A stretch of DNA of 64,000 nt from Pycnopodia helianthoides (GCA_032158295.1 JASTWB010000025.1:124001-188000); one strand, 5' to 3'; shown: positions 49,546-60,858, numbered from the stretch's first letter. Program-made: numbers and translations. The notes: generated by a model from the sequence alone, not told the origin.

Positions 49546-52129
49546 CAGATCGCAAAATGTTAGAGTTCCAACATTCACCAAATTAAAACTTGGAATATTG
49601 CCTTTCCATCCACCTATGTTAAAAACTCCAAAAGTCATTATTGGAATGTCAGGGCCATGTTTGCAGAGCGAGTCACAATTATGGATGAAATCCACACTAA
49701 CCTGATATCTTATCTTCTTTTTGAAAGCTTGAAAGCAGATCCAACCATTGCAAACTTGATGACTATGTTTTCCCATCACACAAGAAGATCAAACAAGGTT
49801 GTCCGGCAAGCTACACGGTCGTAGAAAGCACACCAGGAACGATTCACAAACTCCAAAACTTTCCTATTGATAAGAATGATTCTGAGACTTGTTATTGAAA
49901 TGAGTCAATTGACAATTTCTAACCCCTTTCTGCTACAAACAAGACCAAACTTAGGTGCTACAGTTATAACAAAAATCATCAGAGATAGTCACTGAAGCAG
50001 AAATTATTAATTTTGGTAGTGCACAAAAGTGAAAAATTTCATAGATCATGACTGTAGATTAAAATTTGTCTAGTAACTGTTGAGATTTTTAACATGACTG
50101 TGGTTAACACGACCTTTCATAGGAATGGCAGAGATAATGGTCAAAAAATATTAACACTGAAGCAATGATACTGAGCTTATACACAACTTTTTTACACAGA
50201 TTAAGAGTATTTATATGGATGCCAATTGTTGATGACATCTACTCTAACGAATACCTTCATCTTCTTCTTGCAAGTTCAACTTCAGATCCAACCATAGCAC
50301 ACTTCTTGCTGTCGTTGTCATCACACAAGACGCACACAATGTTAGCAAGATACAAGGTAGAAGAAAGCACACCAAGAACGATTCACAAACTCCTTAGCTT
50401 TCCTATTGATAAGAATGATTCTGAGACTTGTTATTGAAATAAGTCAATTGACAATTTCTAACCCCTTTCTGCTACAAACAAGACCAAACTCAGGTGCTAC
50501 AGTTATAACAAAACCATCAAAGATAGTCACTGAAGCAAAAATTGCTAATTTTGGTAGTGAATTAAAGTGAAAAATTGCATGGATCGTGACTATAGATTAA
50601 AATTTGTCTAGTAGCTGTTGAGATTTTTACATGACTGTGGTTAACACGACCTTTCATAGGAATGGCAGAGATAACGGTCATAAAATATTAACACTGAAGC
50701 AATGATACTGAGCTTATACACAAATTCTTTTACACAGATTAAGAGTATTTATAAGGATGCCAATTGTGGATGACATCTACTCTAACGAATACCTTCATCT
50801 TCTTCATGCAAGTTCAACTTCAGATCCAACAGTAGCACACTTCTTGTTGTCGTTGTCATCACACAAGAGGCACACAATGTTTGCAAGATACAAGGTAGCA
50901 GAAAGCACGCCAAGAACGATTCACAAACTCCTTAGCTTTCCTGTTGATAAAAATGAATCTGAGACTTGTTATTGAAATGAGTCAATTGACAATTTCTAAC
51001 CCCTTTCTGCTACAAACAAGACCAAACTTAGGTGCTACAGTTATAACAAAAACCATCAGAGATAGTCACTGAAGTAGAAATTGCTAACTTTGGTAGTGCA
51101 CAAAAGTGAAAAATTTCATAGATCATGACAGTAGATAAAAATTTGTCTAGTAACTGTTGAGATTTTTAACATGACTGTGGTTAACACGACCTTTCATAGG
51201 AATGGCAGAGATAACGGTAAAAAAATATTAACACTGAAGCAATGATACTGAGCTTATACACAATTTCTTTTACACAGATTAAGAGTATTTATATGGATGC
51301 CAATTGTGGATGACATCTACTCTAACGAATACCTTCATCTTCTTCATGCAAGTTCAACTTCAGATCCAACCGTAGCACACTTCTTGCTGTCGTCATCACA
51401 CAAGAGGCACACAATGTTTGCAAGATACAAGGTAGCAGAAAGCACGCCAAGAACGATTCACAAACTCCTTAGCTTTCCTGTTGATAAAAATGAATCTGAG
51501 ACTTGTTATTGAAATGAGTCATTTGACAATTTCTAACAATTTTCTGCTACAAACAAGACCTAACTCAGGAACTACAGTTATAACAAAAGCCACAGAGATA
51601 GTCACTGAAGCAGCAATTGATACTTTGGTAGTACACAAAAAGTGAGCAAGTGCATAGAACACGACTGTTGACAAAAATTTGTCTTGTAACTGTTGAGATT
51701 TTTAACACAGCTGTGATTAACAAGACATTTCATAGGAATGGCAGATACAATTGTCATAAAAGATGAGCACTCAAGCAACAATGATACTTTGCTTTTTTTT
51801 TTCAAAAGTGAATTTACAGAGTAAAGAGTATTTATACGGATGACAGTTATAGATTACATCCACTCTAACCAGATATCTTCATCTTCTTCTTGCAAATTTG
51901 ACTTCAGATCCTACCATAGCACACTTATTGATGTCGTTTCATCACACAAGGGGCAGACAAAGTTCGCAAGCATCATGGTAGTAAAACAATGACATCAGCA
52001 ACAGTACACATACTACTCAGCTTCCTGTGAATATCATAAAAGAACTAGTACTAGCTTTAATATATTAGCTATCTTCCTTTGCTTTTGAATTTTTTGTTTT
52101 GAATCCACTAGCAGTCATGATCAACTGTG

Positions 52130-53120
52130 CAAATTAAAGTTCATTTCTTCAATCAGAACTTCCTCTATTATGATTATTTTCAGGAAAAGAGGGGGATTCA
52201 GAAAACAATTTTGCAAACTAAACTTAAATTCTTTAATCAGAACTTTCTCAGACCTGCCAACCTTGTCATTTTTTTTGAGTACCACATTAGCGCAGCGGCA
52301 TAAACCAGAAGCCCAGTGCACGGCGGCATAACCCAGAAGCCCAATTACTTGTACTGTTGTTGGTACAATGTTAACAGTCAGTCCGAAAACTGGGGAAAAG
52401 AAAAAATTGGAGAAAAAAAAATTGACTCTGAAAAAAATATAAAAAATAAAAATATTTATCGAAAAAAAAATTCTAGCGGGCGGGGACAAAAATCCCCGTG
52501 AGGCACGGCAAAATGTCGGTGGCGCATGCTCCCCAAGTAAAACCCCCAAATTCCTCGGACTATATCCCAAAGTTGGCCCAAAAGCCGGAAAAACCCTGAG
52601 CAAAAGAGCGCTCCGAGCTTCAGGAAATCTGGTCGAGTTCGGAGCAAAAAGTCCTCAAGAGTACACGGCGATGCCGAACATGTGCGTTGTGTGCACGTAC
52701 ATCCATGCAAACGGCTATACATGCACATGTACACTACCAGATTGAACGAAACTGGAATGCGCCATTCCCACCCCCTCTGTTACGCATTGGTTTATTAGTT
52801 TTCCAGTGGGAGTAGATTTTAAAAATAATTCTACGCACAACCTCTTTTTCATCGAAGCGCATTAATGATCACTCAGATGCATGGTGTCTTTGGTTGGTTG
52901 TTTTTGCACTTGGGGTCGAACGAATGACAGTTGAAGAAATTAAGGACAAAATTGTCCGTTCGTACTGCAGTTTCAAAACATCGCGATATAGATTTCGTGT
53001 TTTTTGAGTATGTTCTGCATAATATCTCTTACCACCGTACTCGGAATGCGTACAGGTTGGCAGGTCTGCTTTCTTCATTATTTTCATTTTCGGGATGGGA
53101 GGGGGTTCAGAAAACAATAA
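52130..53120. repeat. Tandem dimer of about 85 bp, split by a transposon
   Basis: Unit 1 (about 52130-52210) and unit 2 (52211-52248 joined to 53075-53120) share ATCAGAACTT(T/C)CT, ATTATTTTCA and GGGGG(A/T)TTCAGAAAACAAT. Removing 52249-53074 restores collinearity. Confidence 0.8.
52249..53068. mobile_element. Non-autonomous DNA transposon, 820 bp, 6-bp target duplication
   Basis: Terminal inverted repeats CAGACCTGCCAACCT and AGGTTGGCAGGTCTG (with a one-base offset just inside) begin CAG and end CTG. The flanks carry the direct repeat CTTTCT at 52243-52248 and 53069-53074. The interior is more GC-rich than its surroundings and has no transposase-like frame. Superfamily not assigned. Confidence 0.85.
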
Positions 53121-54425
53121 TTTTGTCAATTTCTAACAGTTGAAAAAGAACCATGAAAAGAGTCCAAACCTTCTGGACATTTATTGTAGAGATCAGTGGT
53201 CCGCACAAACCCAATGTCTTTTGTGCAATGCTGCATTTTACGCTGGTAAATTGTAGCTCATTTGCACCCTGTATTAAAGAATGCTGTGCCGTATTTTCTG
53301 ACATCATTCTGATGAAATAAATATTTTGTTACAAATAACACTTTTCGGCATGAACTGTCAAGTACAGTACACTCCAATTCACAAAGACGCACACGCAATT
53401 TTGAAGATTTTAATGACAGCTACCTGTCAATGTTTTGCTTTTTAAACTGAACCAAAGTTCAGGAGATTTCCACCAAAATCCTCAAGAAGTTGCCAACAGT
53501 GGCAGCTAACTAAAAATCAAAACATTTTAGACATAAAAAAACCTTTTTACCACACTTTCATTCCACATAACTACTGGTTTGGGTCCTGCTATTGCTGATT
53601 ACCCAAAATACCAAAATAAATGTGGCTACGGACATTTTTCTGTCAGCGGTCACAATATTATTAGCATACGACTGCAAGGCAATATGTGGTGATCATGTAA
53701 ATTTTTAAGGAAGAAAGTTGCAGCCCCTTTCCTGGTACTTTCTCTGGATCCTAACTTCGCACTTATTCAGCTTTTATAATCGATGAAAGCAGATTGTTTC
53801 GAAAAATGCCATGAAAAATCTTCACTTACCTGAAACTTGTTGTAAAGCATCGAGAGGTAAACCTACAGCATTCAGTTTTCTGCAGAGTAGAAACAAATGT
53901 TGTAGGACTCTAGTCCAGGATGATTCACAAATGTGTGCGACTTGGACTTGAATGGAGTCACTCAAACTCAGACTTAACCCAAGTAAGTAGAGACTCGAAC
54001 TAAGACTTGACCCAAGTGACTCGACTACAAAACTGGTTGAAGTACTACTGTAGCCTCCATTTATATGTGGCTGTATTTCTGTAATTAAAGGAAATATTTA
54101 GGTTACTCTTTTTAAGATCTACATGGTCAATCAGAGGTTTTGTTTTACAGTGAATTTTGTCGTCTGACCATAAATGCCTAAAGACTGCAAAAGGAACATA
54201 CATAACACATTATTTAAGATTCACATCATGAAATGGTAAAGCATTTTTGTTTTATAATGAAAATCTATATCAGATATTATTTCCTCTCTGGAGTATCAAC
54301 TAACAAAGCAACAATTTGAATACCAGGAAATATTACTTTCTGTTAGAGCTATCCAAGATTTTTCCCTGAGGAATTCCTAGTAAATTTTACAAAATTATCA
54401 TTGGTCGTCATTCTTTCTTACTCAC
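53121..54425. other. No gene seen
   Basis: AT-rich DNA. 53930-54050 contains repeated GACTTGA/CTCGA phrases but no coherent repeat or frame. Confidence 0.5.
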
Positions 54426-54508
54426 ATGTGACTGTCAAAACACACACACCAAGGGCAGTCGACATGATTGTATATCACCATCAACACCTTCTTCGATATG
54501 CCTTCACC
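54426..54508 (-). other. Exon-like segment, diverged member of the GE-IS family
   Basis: The minus strand has TTTTTTTCAAAG, then 83 bases, then GTGAGTAAG, a consensus-quality donor. The frame reads GEGISKKVLMVIYNHV, aligned with GEDISLKLLMALYSPV at 55846 and 60212. Its length is not a multiple of three. No family recognised. Confidence 0.4.
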
Positions 54509-55516
54509 CTTTGAAAAAAACAACAACATTCATTTCCAAACATAACAACAAGTCACATATTCAATCAAATCCATTTGAACAAGCTTTTTCTTTTTAACAT
54601 AGTTAATAAATAATTGAAACTCTATTTAAATCTTCACCAAGCAGGAAATGAAAAGGAGAAAGAAAACCAAAAAGTTACTCAGCTTTTTCAGTGATAAGTG
54701 TACACAGAAAATGTTAGTCTGATGAAGCAGACCTGTAGTTATTTCACTCTTCTCTGCGGTTAGCTTTCTGCATTTTCCTTTGTGCTCTCAGTTAGAAAGG
54801 ATGTCAGAAAAGTTTACACTTTTTGTTGTGACTACTTTCGCAGCACTGACAAAAGAAAAGTACATAATACTTTATCAATAAAATATAAAGAAAATTAATT
54901 CCCATCATTTGATTACCATTAATCTAGTATCCCAACCAACTTGTGAAATCGCATCAAATTAGGTGGTTAACCTTTTAAAAAAGCAACTTTGTTTTCCTCA
55001 AGCAGGATTTGGAAAGAACTGAGAATACATTTTAGGCACATATCAGGATAGGAAAGAAGAAAGAGTAGTTTTGGGCAAACTTACATCCAATTTTGTTTAG
55101 TTTTTGGAGTATGATATTGAGTGTATTCAAATACAGAATGAAAGATTTACGTTTTTGTAGCATCGTTTACTGAAAAGTACAAATTTAGGTTTTGTAGAGA
55201 GAAATTTGTTTTCCATCCTCTGCTAACTTCACAATCAGATTGAAACCAATAATGGTTTGTTTGATGCTTACCAATTCCATTCTTTGGTTTAAGTGAGAGA
55301 TTTGTTTGGTTTTGCAAACATAAAAATAACAATAAAAGTACACATCACCTAGAGGTAAGTATGGACAATACTCCTTCTGTCATTGCAATCATCAAAGATG
55401 ATTTGCAGCTGGAATAAATATGACAAGAAAGTTGGAATTTCAAAACATGCCATAAAATTTTCTCATTGTTGTCCAATATTACCAAAAAGAAATGTTCGCA
55501 AGATATGTGGAAATTT
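54509..55516. other. No gene seen
   Basis: AT-rich; frames at 55147-55332 and 55345-55572 have no motif. Homology with the second duplicated block begins at about 55517. Confidence 0.5.
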
Positions 55517-55845
55517 AGTGCGTACATTAAACACAATACAACAACAAAAACAATCACAGATAATGACCTCAAAAGAGTAAATGAGCAGCAAGTTAGTTTT
55601 GAAAGACTTTAAGATAAAAGTAAGTAAGTACCTATAACATTAAAATAAAAACTATTGAATGTGTTTGAAGACTTGTTTTCGTCCTTTACCAATTTAAAGG
55701 ATTATTGGTCACAACAGTAAAACCTGGCAGGCAAGCAATATTTCCACTAGTTTTCATGAAAATATGTCTTCATTGTTCGGTACTATCTACCTTCAAATAG
55801 AAGGAATGTAAAGTGAAAAAAAAAATATAATGTCTACATACTCAC

Positions 55846-55920
55846 CGAGCACTGCACTATGTAAAGATACTTTGACTGGGCTGTACAATGCCATCAACAG
55901 CTTCAAGGATATGTCTTCAC
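55846..55920 (-). other. Exon-like segment, GE-IS family, copy 1
   Basis: The minus strand reads CTTTATACTTTGAAAG, then a 75-base open segment, then GTGAGT. The peptide is GEDISLKLLMALYSPV followed by KVSLHSAVL. It starts with two bases of a codon and ends with one, a symmetric phase-1 exon. Both splice sites are good matches to consensus. Unknown protein. Confidence 0.45.
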
Positions 55921-56006
55921 CTTTCAAAGTATAAAGAGTAAAAAAAACACTTTGTAGCACTGTAAGCCAAACACAAGTTACCAAAATCAAACAACTATTT
56001 AAAGTT

Positions 56007-56501
56007 TGTGGATCAATGGGTTCGCATTGACCGGGAAGGCAAGGAAAACTGAGCCACCTCTTTTCCCTTCAAATTACAGCCATTCTCAAAAAGCATCTCA
56101 AAAAGCCATTCTCAAAAAGCCATTCTTAATCATAACCACTGACAGATGTGTACAGGCTGGTTTCTGGTGCTTAAACACTTTGAATCTGTATTCTGCAAAA
56201 AAAAATGTGCCCACCCAAAGTAAAATTTTTCCCAGGTTTAAAGAGCTGTGCCTGAGTCCCTTTATTTGTTTGTCCTCCACCGGTTTTTGTCCTGCCCTGC
56301 CCCAGAGTGCCCAAACAATCAGCAACCAATTGTCGTTATATATTTTTTAAACGAGCTCACATCCCTGGTCCTGAGATTGCTCGAAGTATTTCCTTGGTCC
56401 AAGGTAGAATTTGGGTCTGAGGTTTGGGGACTTTCACTGCAGATGGTGAACCTGTTCCCAGACTTCTGAACTTTAAGGAGACTCGCAGGAAAACCACCAC
56501 A
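56007..56501 (+). mobile_element. Probable gypsy LTR, copy 1
   Basis: Starts TGTGGATCAA and ends CCACCACA, two bases before the PBS. The matching block at 60372-60856 has the same ends. The left edge is inferred from TG...CA convention and from where the host-like homology with 54.4 kb stops, so it may be off by some tens of bases. Confidence 0.5.
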
Positions 56502-56503
56502 AA

Positions 56504-56521
56504 TGTTGTCAAAGGTGGGAT
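56504..56521 (+). promoter_or_regulatory. Gypsy primer binding site, copy 1 (tRNA-Leu type)
   Basis: TGTTGTCAAAGGTGGGAT resembles TGGTGTCAGGAGTGGGAT, the complement of a tRNA-Leu 3' end, with several mutations. Its place just after the LTR fits minus-strand DNA priming. Confidence 0.55.
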
Positions 56522-57250
56522 GATTGGTGCTGATTAGGTAAGTTGCAGTAAAGAAAAGTGAGTTCAGAGTAGGATAAAAAGAGAGAGAAATTTCTGTGGT
56601 GGAGAGGGCAACCAAAGAGAGAAGTTTCTGTGGTTGAGAGTGCAACTCAGGAGAGCAGAAATGAGTGAGGAGAACACAAGGAGTGTTGAGAGCGAACTGC
56701 AGAGGCTAAGATTAGAGACCCAATTTCTGCAGTGGGACAGAGAACTAATGGCTAAGAAATAAGAGGCAGCCATGAAAGAGAATTACAAGAGATCTCCCCA
56801 AAGAGGTAATGGGGATGATGTAGTGGCAAAAGGCCAGTACAGGATGATTGGTGCTGATTAGGTAAGCTGGCACTGAAGAAAAAGAGAGTTCAGAGTAGAA
56901 TAAAAAGAGAGAGAAATTTCTGTGGTTGAGATTGCAACCAAAGAGAGAGCAATTTCTGTGGTTGAGAGTGCAACCAAAGAGAGGGACATTTCTGTGGCTG
57001 AGAGTGAAACCAAAGAGAGAAAAATTTCTGTGGTTGGGAGTGCAACCAAAGAGAGAAAAAATTTCGCGGTTGAGAGTGCAACCAAAGAGAGGGAAATTTC
57101 TGCGGGTTGAGAGCACAACCAAACAGAGCAGATATGAGTGAGGAGAACACGAAGAGTGTTGAGAGTGTTGAGAGCGAACTGCAGAAGCTCAGATTAGAGA
57201 CCCAGTTTCTGCAGAGGGACAGAGAACTAATGGCTAAGAGAATTACAAAA
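56519..57250 (+). repeat. Gypsy leader with 324-bp internal duplication and 36-bp minisatellite
   Basis: GATGATTGGTGCTGATTAGG occurs at 56519 and 56843, each followed by GTAAG and gag-leader sequence. Between 56905 and 57110 six or more 36-bp units encode ISVVESATKER in the plus frame, so the unit length preserves phase. Copy 2 has the same minisatellite at 60948-61100. Confidence 0.75.
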
Positions 57251-57283
57251 GATCTCCCCAAAGACGTAGTGGGGATGATGTAA
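57134..57283 (+). pseudogene. Gypsy gag N-terminal coiled-coil, copy 1
   Basis: ATG followed by MSEENTKSVESVESELQK and a heptad-like RLETQFLQRDRELMAKR run, ending after 49 codons. Copy 2 keeps about 22 more bases (LEAAMKEN region) missing here; their loss shifts the frame, so the copy is truncated. Coiled-coil gag N-termini help particle assembly in related elements. Confidence 0.6.
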
Positions 57284-57836
57284 TTGCAAAAGGGCCAGTA
57301 CGGGTTGATTCAGAAATCAAGTTCCCTTTGCTGCTCAAGAGTTCTGGTTACTTTTCCCAAGGGGAACCAAGTTCCTCGGTGTCTGCACAGTCACCTGAGC
57401 TTGGTCCCAGAGTTGGAAAACGACTGAAGTTTGGGGAGAGCACTCCTTTTAAAAGTATATAGTAGTGCAAAGACTTCCCATTTAGAGAATTTGAATAAGT
57501 AAAGTGCAATAGAAGAGCTCCAATCTTTTCTGTCAAGCAAGAATGTCACATAAGAGATTAGTGATAGAGTTGGGACGCAGACAGTCTCTACTAAAAGAGT
57601 GCATAGTGAACTGTTGAGGTTTGCCACTAGTGGAGTGGACACTCACGCCAACAGCTCAGCCGAGAGTCCAAAGAGTTCAGTAGGGCCCTGGCCACTGAAA
57701 AGAGAACCAAGAGTGATTGTAAAAAAAAGGGAAGGATTTGGTGCAGTCTAAATGACGCCCGAATATTACTTCCAACAGATACAGTGGAAAAGTGCTGTGG
57801 AAATAGTATTTCCGGCACTTTGAGTCATGTCAAATA

Positions 57837-58286
57837 GTGAACCAGTGGAACAAAGAGCAAGCCGTTACCTTTTTATCGACAAGATTGCAAGGTAATGCCC
57901 TCAGATTGTTAGGGGATATTCCTACTGGTCAGACACAGACATATAGAGGGCTGGTAAAGTTACTAGATAGGCGATTTTGTTCCGGTCGCCAGTGTGAAAA
58001 TTATTTGGTCGAGATGATGCATTGCCTGCAAGGACCAAAAAAGAAATTACAAGAGTTGGGTCAAGCCATACAAGAGTTAACAATCAAAGCATATCCTGAC
58101 ATACAGGAAGAGTCACGCGATCGATTGGCAAAGAATCATTTCCTGGCAGCAGTCAAAAGTTGGTCTGTTTGGGAGGGAATAAACAGGGCCCGACCGAAAA
58201 ATCAAGATGAGGCCATTCGAGCTGCATTGGAGACAGAGAACTTTGAAAAAGTGAACAACACAGAAATCTTGAGGGACAGCCAGTAA
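57837..58286 (+). pseudogene. Gypsy Gag core (capsid-like)
   Basis: A 149-codon frame with NKEQAVTFLSTRLQGNALRL, RFCSGRQCENYLVEM, and LQELGQAIQELTIKAYPD followed by the ARPKNQDEAIRAALETE helix. This is the retrotransposon Gag domain of Ty3/gypsy elements in its usual order. There is no ATG at its start; upstream sequence (MTPEYYFQQIQWKSAVE at about 57752) is probably the same protein in another phase. Confidence 0.82.
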
Positions 58287-58288
58287 AA

Positions 58289-58513
58289 TTGGCTAGAGTG
58301 TTAGATACCGGAATGGAACGAAGGTTCCATGAAATAGAGACAGGAATGAAGAGTGTTGTTGGATTGTTAACAGAACAAGTGCATGACAAGGATGTATCAG
58401 TAGAGAGACCTACTGAGAACAGACAAATATCACAAGAGAGTGAGCAAATTGTTTGGAAGTGCTTTAATTGTGATGAGCAGGGATACTTTGCGAGAAAGTT
58501 TAAAGAGCGGTAA
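58289..58513 (+). pseudogene. Gypsy Gag C-terminal region with degenerate zinc knuckle
   Basis: CFNCDEQGYFARKF aligns with the nucleocapsid knuckle C-X2-C-X4-H-X4-C, but the histidine is tyrosine or phenylalanine and the last cysteine is gone, so zinc binding is unlikely. A second degraded knuckle (CFKSGKHSHIAKEC) follows in another frame at 58530-58575. Confidence 0.7.
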
Positions 58514-58689
58514 CCCAAAGCGAGATGGCTGGAAGTGCTTTAAAAGTGGAAAGCACAGTCATATCGCTAAGGAGTGTGGGGAACTGAAAAGAGGAGATAG
58601 AAGGCAGGGAAACAAGAGCCAGCTGTTTTTGCGGGCAGGCTAGATATGTTAAGGGCTCAAAGAGATGCCATAATGGTTACGAAGGAGTC

Positions 58690-59040
58690 ATGGAAGAAAA
58701 GCGGCAGAAAACTGAGGTGGAAAAGGTAATCACATTACCTAATCCAAACCTTGGTCCCCGCTATGGCTTATTTGTAGATGGCATGATAAGGGAAACGAAG
58801 TGTCATGTGTTGATTGACCTTGGTGCAACTGATGCACTTATCACCAGCAAAGTGTATTACAAGATACCCAGAGAACAGAGACCTGTCTTAGAGATGGGGA
58901 TGGGAGTCCTCTGTCAGTACTGGGGATCGCATGGGTTGATGTTTAGGATGGCCGAACAAAACACCCATGAAGGCCATTTTTACGGATATGAAGTATTCAG
59001 GAAAATTAAGAATGGATTTTATCTTGCCCACAGGGGGTAA
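58690..59040 (+). pseudogene. Gypsy aspartic protease, active-site changed
   Basis: GPRYGLFVDGMIRETKCHVL, then IDLGATDALIT: the catalytic D-T/S-G triad reads D-L-G, which would impair the nucleophile. The fold-defining flanks are kept. The frame ends about 50 codons later and the protein continues in the next phase from 58967. Confidence 0.7.
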
Positions 59041-59635
59041 TTTGGATTTCAAGAAAAAAGAGTCGAGAATAAATGGTGAGAGAATTAAGTGCACAAGTTG
59101 TGCTGGAGAGCCATTTATAGGGAGGGTTGTGGTTGCAGAGACAACCTTAATTCCCTCTTGGCATGAGGCAGTAGCGCCAGGCATTATTGCTAGAAAAGAT
59201 GTAGAGTTTGCTGGGCCGGCTATAGTCGAGCCAACCGAGGGAGGTGGCAACTTAGCCCAGAAAGGCTTAGTATTAGCAAGGTCACTGGTAGAGTCAGGGA
59301 ACCAGATGGTTCCATTGCGGGTGTTCAACCCAGGCCAAGAGACAAGAGTTGCTCGTAAAGGGATCACCTTGGGATTAATTTCTACTGTGGAACTTGAGGC
59401 AATTAGAGATGAGGCAAACGAGTCTAGTGAGGCAAAACAGGGTTTGCCTATGCATTTACTAGACGTGTATGCAAGAAGTACAGACAATGGTCCAGTCAGG
59501 GAGTGCTTGGTAGAGTTCCGAGATGTTTCCTATGCTGGTGATCACGATATTGGTAGAACAGATATTGTGAAGCATTACATAACCACTGGAGATGCAAGAC
59601 CAATAAAAGAGGACCACAGAGGCACACTGACTTAG
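58967..59635 (+). pseudogene. Gypsy Pol between protease and RT
   Basis: A 222-codon frame with no catalytic motif, overlapping the protease frame in another phase. Its position matches the protease C-terminal extension and the RT connector of Ty3/gypsy Pol (IIARKDVEFAGPAIVEP; VPLRVFNPGQETRVARKG). A stop at 59633 separates it from the RT frame. Confidence 0.7.
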
Positions 59636-59682
59636 TCCAAAGCAAGATACAGAGACAGGCCATTAACCTAGAGAAAAGAGGA

Positions 59683-59925
59683 GTGATAGAACCTTCAGAT
59701 AGTCCGTGGGCAGCCAATGTTGTGCTTGTAAGCAAGAAAGATAGGACCAGGCGTTTCTGTGTAGATTACAGGAAGTTAAACGCGGTCACCATAAAAGATA
59801 CGTACCCAGTTCCCCGCATTGATGAGACGTTTGATACATTAAATCGCGCTAAATGGTTCTCAACACTTGATTTCACGTTGGGATATTGGCAGGTCGCCAT
59901 TTGGCAGGTCGCCAGTCATCATTAA
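59683..59925 (+). pseudogene. Gypsy reverse transcriptase, N-terminal fragment
   Basis: IEPSDSPWAANVVLVSKKD, RFCVDYRKLNAVTIKDTYPV and FSTLDFTLGYWQVAI are RT domains 1-3 of Ty3/gypsy, including the first catalytic aspartate. The YxDD motif, RNase H and integrase are absent. The frame breaks at a duplicated phrase, TTGGCAGGTCGCCA, twice in a row, where copy 2 of the block begins. Confidence 0.85.
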
Positions 59926-60211
59926 ACACATTACAACAACAAAACAATCACAGATAATGACCTCAAAAGAGCAAATGAGTTTTAAAAGACTTTAAGATAA
60001 CAATAAGTTTTAAAATGTACCTATAAAATAAAAATAAAAACAATTGAATGGGTTTGAAGACTTGTTTTCTTCCTTTACCAATTTAAAGGATTATTGGTCA
60101 CTATTGTTTCCACTAGTTTTCGTGAAAATATTACTTCAGTGTTCGGTACTATCTACCTTCAAAGTGAAGGAATGTAAAGTGAACAAAAATATATAATGTC
60201 TACATACTCAC

Positions 60212-60286
60212 CGAGCACTCCACTATGTAAAGAGACCTTGACTGGGCTGTACAATGCCATCAACAGCTTCAAGGATATGTCTTCAC
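60212..60286 (-). other. Exon-like segment, GE-IS family, copy 2
   Basis: Same 75 bases as at 55846-55920 with two or three differences, and the same AAAG acceptor and GTGAGT donor. It was carried by the segmental duplication. Confidence 0.45.
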
Positions 60287-60371
60287 CTTTCAAAGTATAA
60301 AGAGTAAAAAAACACTTTGTAGCACTGTAAGCCAAATATAAGTTACCAAAATCAAACAACTATTTAAAGTT

Positions 60372-60856
60372 TGTGGATCAACGAGTTCGCATTGACCTGG
60401 AAGGCAAGGAAAACCGAGCCACCTCCTTTCCCTTGAAATTACAGACCACAAGGTTAGCATCTCAAAAAGCCATTCTTAATCATAACTGATGACAGATGTG
60501 TGCAGGCTGGTTTCTTGTGCTTAAACACTTCGAATCTGTATTCTGCAACAATTTTTGTGCCCACCCAAGGTATAATTTCTCTCAAGTTTAAAGAGCTGTG
60601 CCTGAGTCCCTTTATTTGTGTGTCCTCCAACAGTAATTTGCCTGCCCTGCTTGAGAGTGTCCAAACAATCAGTAACCAATCGGGGGTATATCTCCTTCGA
60701 ACGAGCTCCGTCCCTGGTCCTGAGAATGCTTGAAGTATTTCCTTGGTCCGAGGTAGAATTTGGGCTTGATCTCGAGGTTTGGGGACTTTCACTGCAGATG
60801 GTGAACCTGTTCCCAGACTTCAGAACTTTAATGAGACTCGCGGATAAACCACCACA
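60372..60856 (+). mobile_element. Probable gypsy LTR, copy 2
   Basis: TGTGGATCAA...CCACCACA, about 90% like copy 1 by eye, lacking a short CATTCTCAAAAAGC repeat present near 56085-56125. Confidence 0.5.
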
Positions 60857-60858
60857 AA

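Larger units (their letters stand above)
48060..52060. repeat. 540-bp tandem array, three close and three older copies
   Basis: Close copies centre on 50220-50450, 50757-50990 and 51297-51530, spaced 540 bp. Older copies lie at about 48070-48220, 49683-49910 and 51838-52000. Plus-strand frames of 71-73 codons after TTTTACACAG are open in the three close copies but differ by many amino-acid changes and are not kept in the older ones. On the minus strand the older copies share a donor: GTCAGT, GTTAGT or GTTAGA. Confidence 0.85.
55517..59920 (+). repeat. Segmental duplication, copy 1 (host DNA plus gypsy element)
   Basis: CATTAAACACAATACAACAAC at 55515 and ATTAAACACATTACAACAAC at 59929 start two collinear blocks. 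The match runs through host-like DNA, the exon-like GE-IS core, the LTR, PBS and gag leader. Because host DNA upstream of the LTR is included, this is a tandem duplication of about 4.4 kb rather than two insertions. Confidence 0.75.

Noticed and set aside
50165..51512. Three plus-strand frames of 71-73 residues (IYSNEYLHLL... type) as a tandem gene family
   Set aside because: They are open and follow a good TTTTACACAG acceptor, but near-identical copies already differ at many amino acids and older copies lose the frame, which argues against purifying selection.
52121..52734. 160- and 92-residue minus-strand frames
   Set aside because: They overlap the DNA transposon without any transposase motif and cross its left end, so they cannot be an element gene.
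56319..57261. Several minus-strand leucine/serine-rich frames
   Set aside because: They are antisense shadows of the gypsy 36-bp minisatellite and gag leader.
58888..59487. 199-residue minus-strand frame
   Set aside because: Antisense to gypsy protease and Pol connector sequence, which has clear sense-strand homology.
59921..60858. Reading this block as the 3' LTR of the first gypsy copy
   Set aside because: A PBS and gag leader follow it, and homology starts well upstream of the LTR in host-like DNA, so it is the 5' end of a duplicated block.
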